DNA from: CAZWUZ01 sp964637655 [NCBI: uncultured bacterium]
GTDB lineage: Bacteria > DAOPZR01
Length of the DNA: 5,520 nucleotides
NCBI GenBank assembly: GCA_964637655.1
Contig: CAZWUZ010000253.1
Location: 1-5,520, forward strand
Direction of reading: 5' to 3'
Part shown: positions 4,347 to 5,520 of the stretch, in pieces
Layout of the letters: each line of letters begins with the position of its first letter
Numbering within the stretch: the stretch's first letter is position 1
Program-made: the position numbers and the translations under genes
Notes under the pieces: generated by a model
What the model saw: only the letters and a program-made list of their open reading frames with translations
Databases searched by the model: none
Told to the model about the DNA's origin: nothing

Positions 4347-5207
4347 ATGGAAAACCCGCACCTCGTCGTCGAGAATCTCACGGTCAGCCACGACGCCACC
4401 ACCATCCTGCGCGCTGTGTCATTCGCCGTCCCGCGCCGGCAGATCACCTGCATCATCGGCCCCTCGGGATGCGGCAAGAGCACGCTGCTCAAGTCGTTCA
4501 ACCGCCTGCACGACCTCGAACCGGGCATGCGCCTGACCGGCCGCATCCTCGATGGTGACCGTGACCTGCTCGCCGCGGACGTCGATACCGATGTCCTGCG
4601 CCGCCGCATGGGGCTGTTGCAGCAGCGCCCGGTGGTCCTCCCGATGTCGATCTATGAAAATGTCGTGTACGGACCGAAGATGCACGGGCTTGATGCCGCC
4701 GCGCTGCACGCACAGCTGCAGACCGCTCTCGCCCATTATTCGCCTGACGGTTTCGCCGCCCGCCTCGCGTCGTCAGCAACGCCCGCGTCACTGCGCGACC
4801 TGCTGGCAGAATACTACCTTACCCTCGCGGGCCTGTGGGATGAGGTGCATGACCGCCTCACCGCCCCCGCGGCGCAGCTGTCGGTCGGGCAGCAGCAGCG
4901 CCTCTGCCTCGCCCGCGGTTTGGCGGTTGAGCCGGAACTGATCCTTGCGGACGAGCCGACCTCCGCGCTCGACCCCCCCTCCGCGCAGCGCATCGAGGAC
5001 CGCCTGCTGGCGCTCAAGGAGCATTACACCACCGTCGTGGTGACGCACACCCGCGCCCAGGCCAAGCGTCTCGCGGACTACGTGGTATTCATCTATCTCG
5101 GGGAGGTCATCGAGCACGGCCCCGCGGCGCAGGTCTTCGCCTCCCCGCGCGACCCGCGCACCGCCACCTACCTCGCCGGCCGGTTCATCCGTGCAGCGGA
5201 TTCTTGA
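4347..5207 (+). CDS. pstB: Phosphate-type ABC transporter ATP-binding protein PstB
   Basis: This is a 286-residue ATPase, longer than E. coli PstB (257). Walker A is GPSGCGKST (38-46). The Q-loop region LLQQRPVVLPMSIYENVVYG (90-109) matches the PstB-specific QxPxxxPMSIYxN motif. The signature is LSVGQQQRLCLARGLA (178-193), with Val replacing the usual first Gly of LSGGQ. Walker B and the catalytic Glu are ELILADEP (197-204, E203), the D-loop is SALD (206-209) and the switch His is in VTHT (H234). The tail YLGEVIEHGPAAQVFASPRDPRTATYLAGRF is standard for PstB. About 27 extra residues lie between AALHAQLQTALA and LAGLWDEVHDRL, in the helical subdomain that contacts the permeases. It powers import through PstCA. 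No phoU follows; a radical SAM gene does. Confidence 0.93.
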   Translation: MENPHLVVENLTVSHDATTILRAVSFAVPRRQITCIIGPSGCGKSTLLKSFNRLHDLEPGMRLTGRILDGDRDLLAADVDTDVLRRRMGLLQQRPVVLPMSIYENVVYGPKMHGLDAAALHAQLQTALAHYSPDGFAARLASSATPASLRDLLAEYYLTLAGLWDEVHDRLTAPAAQLSVGQQQRLCLARGLAVEPELILADEPTSALDPPSAQRIEDRLLALKEHYTTVVVTHTRAQAKRLADYVVFIYLGEVIEHGPAAQVFASPRDPRTATYLAGRFIRAADS

Positions 5208-5232
5208 CACCGTCCCACTGCTGATGTAGCGT
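5204..5232 (+). promoter_or_regulatory. Possible promoter for the second radical SAM gene
   Basis: A perfect TTGACA (5204-5209) overlaps the pstB stop codon. It is followed at 17 nt by TAGCGT (5227-5232), which keeps only the three most conserved -10 bases (T, A, final T). A start near 5239 would leave a leader of only about 12 nt, beginning at the Shine-Dalgarno site, which is tight. Read-through from pstB is an equally good explanation. Confidence 0.3.
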
Positions 5233-5238
5233 CTCATC

Positions 5239-5243
5239 GAGGG
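5239..5243 (+). promoter_or_regulatory. Ribosome-binding site supporting the TTG start at 5251
   Basis: GAGGG lies 7 nt before TTG 5251. The nearby ATG at 5246 is out of frame and hits a stop after two codons, and an in-frame TAG at 5227-5229 prevents any start further upstream. Confidence 0.7.
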
Positions 5244-5250
5244 ATATGCG

Positions 5251-5520
5251 TTGAACATACTGCTGGTTTCACTCAACCCCTGCGGATACACTTTTCACCT
5301 GGGCGTCGCGGCGTTACAGGCCGTCCTCGATCAGGATGGACATCGTGTCGAAACACTCTTCCTGTCGCACTGTGACCACCACGCCATTGACCATGCCGTG
5401 GCTGCGGCCGCCGCTGCCGTCATCGGCATCTCTGTTAGCACGGATGCATTCCCGCTCGCCCGCGCCGTTATCAACTATGTGCATCACCGTCATGCACTGC
5501 CCGTCATCCTCGGTGGCATC
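5251..5520 (+). CDS. N-terminal cobalamin-binding domain of a second radical SAM-type protein (3'-truncated by the window edge)
   Basis: Ninety codons are visible from TTG 5251, chosen because of the GAGGG site and the in-frame stop just upstream. The order NILLVSLNPCG (2-12), HLGVAALQAVLDQDGHRVETLFL (16-38), AAVIGISVSTDAFPLARAVI (from 55) and LPVILGGI (83-90) is the alternating strand-helix pattern of the B12-binding Rossmann fold found ahead of radical SAM cores. Its last visible residues correspond to VIGGYHATPLPE near the start of the first gene in the window, so the two are the same architecture and possibly paralogues. No DxHxxG motif is seen, which is usual for this subtype. The radical SAM core itself lies outside the window, so the enzyme class is inferred from the domain and from its neighbour. 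It lies 43 nt after pstB, probably in the same transcript or from the weak promoter before it. Confidence 0.8.
   Translation, partial: MNILLVSLNPCGYTFHLGVAALQAVLDQDGHRVETLFLSHCDHHAIDHAVAAAAAAVIGISVSTDAFPLARAVINYVHHRHALPVILGGI

Noticed and set aside
4972-4979. Run of C's in pstB as a phase-variation tract
   Set aside because: It encodes the normal SALDPPS D-loop region in frame, is short, and a single run in a GC-rich gene is not evidence of slippage control.

Overview
The window comes from a GC-rich, gene-dense bacterium with sigma70-like promoters and ordinary Shine-Dalgarno sites. The pst genes sampled are around 70-77% GC. Every gene I can support is on the + strand. The mix of cobalamin-type radical SAM proteins, a lipoprotein PstS of the 'GAWALYPL' type and a CACGGA-type short tandem repeat would suit a Gram-negative environmental lineage, possibly a deltaproteobacterium-like anaerobe. 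Taxonomy cannot be fixed from this sequence, and that placement is inference.

Layout. Positions 1-1146 hold the C-terminal most of a B12-binding-domain radical SAM protein whose start lies outside the window. It is followed by a 157-nt AT-rich intergenic region (about 39% GC by hand count). This region carries a cluster of CGTA/TACG half-sites, a near-consensus promoter (TTGACA, 17 nt, TACAAT) and a small dyad over the -35 box. The promoter leads into a 71-residue ribbon-helix-helix (RHH) DNA-binding protein at 1304-1519. A complete four-gene phosphate-type ABC importer follows at short spacing: pstS (lipoprotein, GTG start), pstC, pstA and pstB. A second cobalamin-type radical SAM gene begins at 5251 from a TTG codon with a good ribosome-binding site and runs off the end of the window.

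How the genes work together. The RHH protein is probably an autoregulator and first gene of the RHH-pstSCAB operon. PstS captures an oxyanion (phosphate by family annotation) outside the membrane, PstC and PstA form the channel, and PstB hydrolyses ATP. No phoU follows pstB. Instead the importer sits between two radical SAM/B12 genes, so the cassette may be tied to a specialised pathway rather than to general phosphate homeostasis. That link is inference.

The points most worth a second look are: (i) the helically spaced CGTA array and the dyad over the promoter; (ii) a terminator-like hairpin plus T6 inside the first codons of pstS; (iii) a canonical EF-hand calcium loop inside PstS; (iv) a CCGTGTGCT tandem repeat inserted between pstC and pstA, together with a 28-codon ORF whose stop overlaps the likely pstA start; (v) a PstB with an extra segment of roughly 27 residues and an LSVGQ signature.
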